From Deltaproteobacteria bacterium (GTDB lineage Bacteria; Myxococcota_A; UBA9160; SZUA-336), in the NCBI GenBank assembly GCA_030624945.1, contig JAUXJB010000083.1, positions 1-6,882 of the forward strand: DNA of 6,882 nucleotides, in the 5' to 3' direction. Numbering within the stretch: the first letter of the stretch is position 1; each line of letters begins with the position of its first letter. The notes under the pieces are model-generated. The model saw nothing but the letters and a program-made list of their open reading frames with translations, was not told where the DNA came from and did not search any database. Of the stretch, positions 6,067 through 6,882 are shown piece after piece. Position numbers and translations under genes: made by a program.

Positions 6067-6882
<816 letters not shown>

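Overview
This is a GC-rich window from a bacterial chromosome with dense genes, short spacers and strong wobble-position G/C bias. The bias leaves long spurious antisense reading frames everywhere. There is no rRNA, tRNA, insertion sequence, CRISPR array or phage gene. The mix of small-molecule catabolism genes, a polysaccharide-type glycosyltransferase, a nucleotide-sugar epimerase/reductase and a UGA-decoding selenoprotein suggests a metabolically versatile environmental bacterium, such as a deltaproteobacterial-grade, actinobacterial or uncultured relative. The sequence alone does not fix the lineage. The host must have selenocysteine machinery (selA/selB/selC/selD), which is not in the window.

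Layout, left to right. (1) Bases 1-1160, minus strand: a HpcH/HpaI-type class II aldolase followed 43 bp later by a VOC/glyoxalase-fold protein that runs off the left edge; probably a two-gene catabolic unit. (2) Bases 1250 (or 1301) to 2686, plus strand: a CgeB-like glycosyltransferase with a helical TPR-like tail, divergent from the aldolase. (3) Bases 2773-3960, plus strand: a complete class III (CaiB/BaiF) CoA-transferase with its catalytic Asp. (4) Bases 3971-6066, minus strand: a two-gene operon converging on the CoA-transferase. The first gene is a 519-residue protein joining an N-terminal thioredoxin-like domain (CPTC) to a large conserved domain of unknown function. The second begins 2 bp after it and is a 177-residue UGSC-family selenoprotein. 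(5) Bases 6215-6882, plus strand: the first 222 codons of a GDP-L-fucose-synthase-type short-chain epimerase/reductase, divergent from the operon.

The most interesting element is the selenoprotein operon. A conventional reading splits the second gene at an in-frame TGA at 4214-4216. The frame is open on both sides of this codon, the flanking residues spell U-G-S-C-T-T-C, and downstream sequence continues the same family fold. A compact hairpin with a G-first apical loop lies 19 nt after the UGA, as expected for a bacterial SECIS element. A thioredoxin-like domain encoded immediately upstream suggests, by inference, that the two proteins form a redox pair. The substrate is unknown. The nearby CoA-transferase, aldolase and VOC genes are compatible with an organic-acid or aromatic degradation setting, but nothing in the sequence proves a link.
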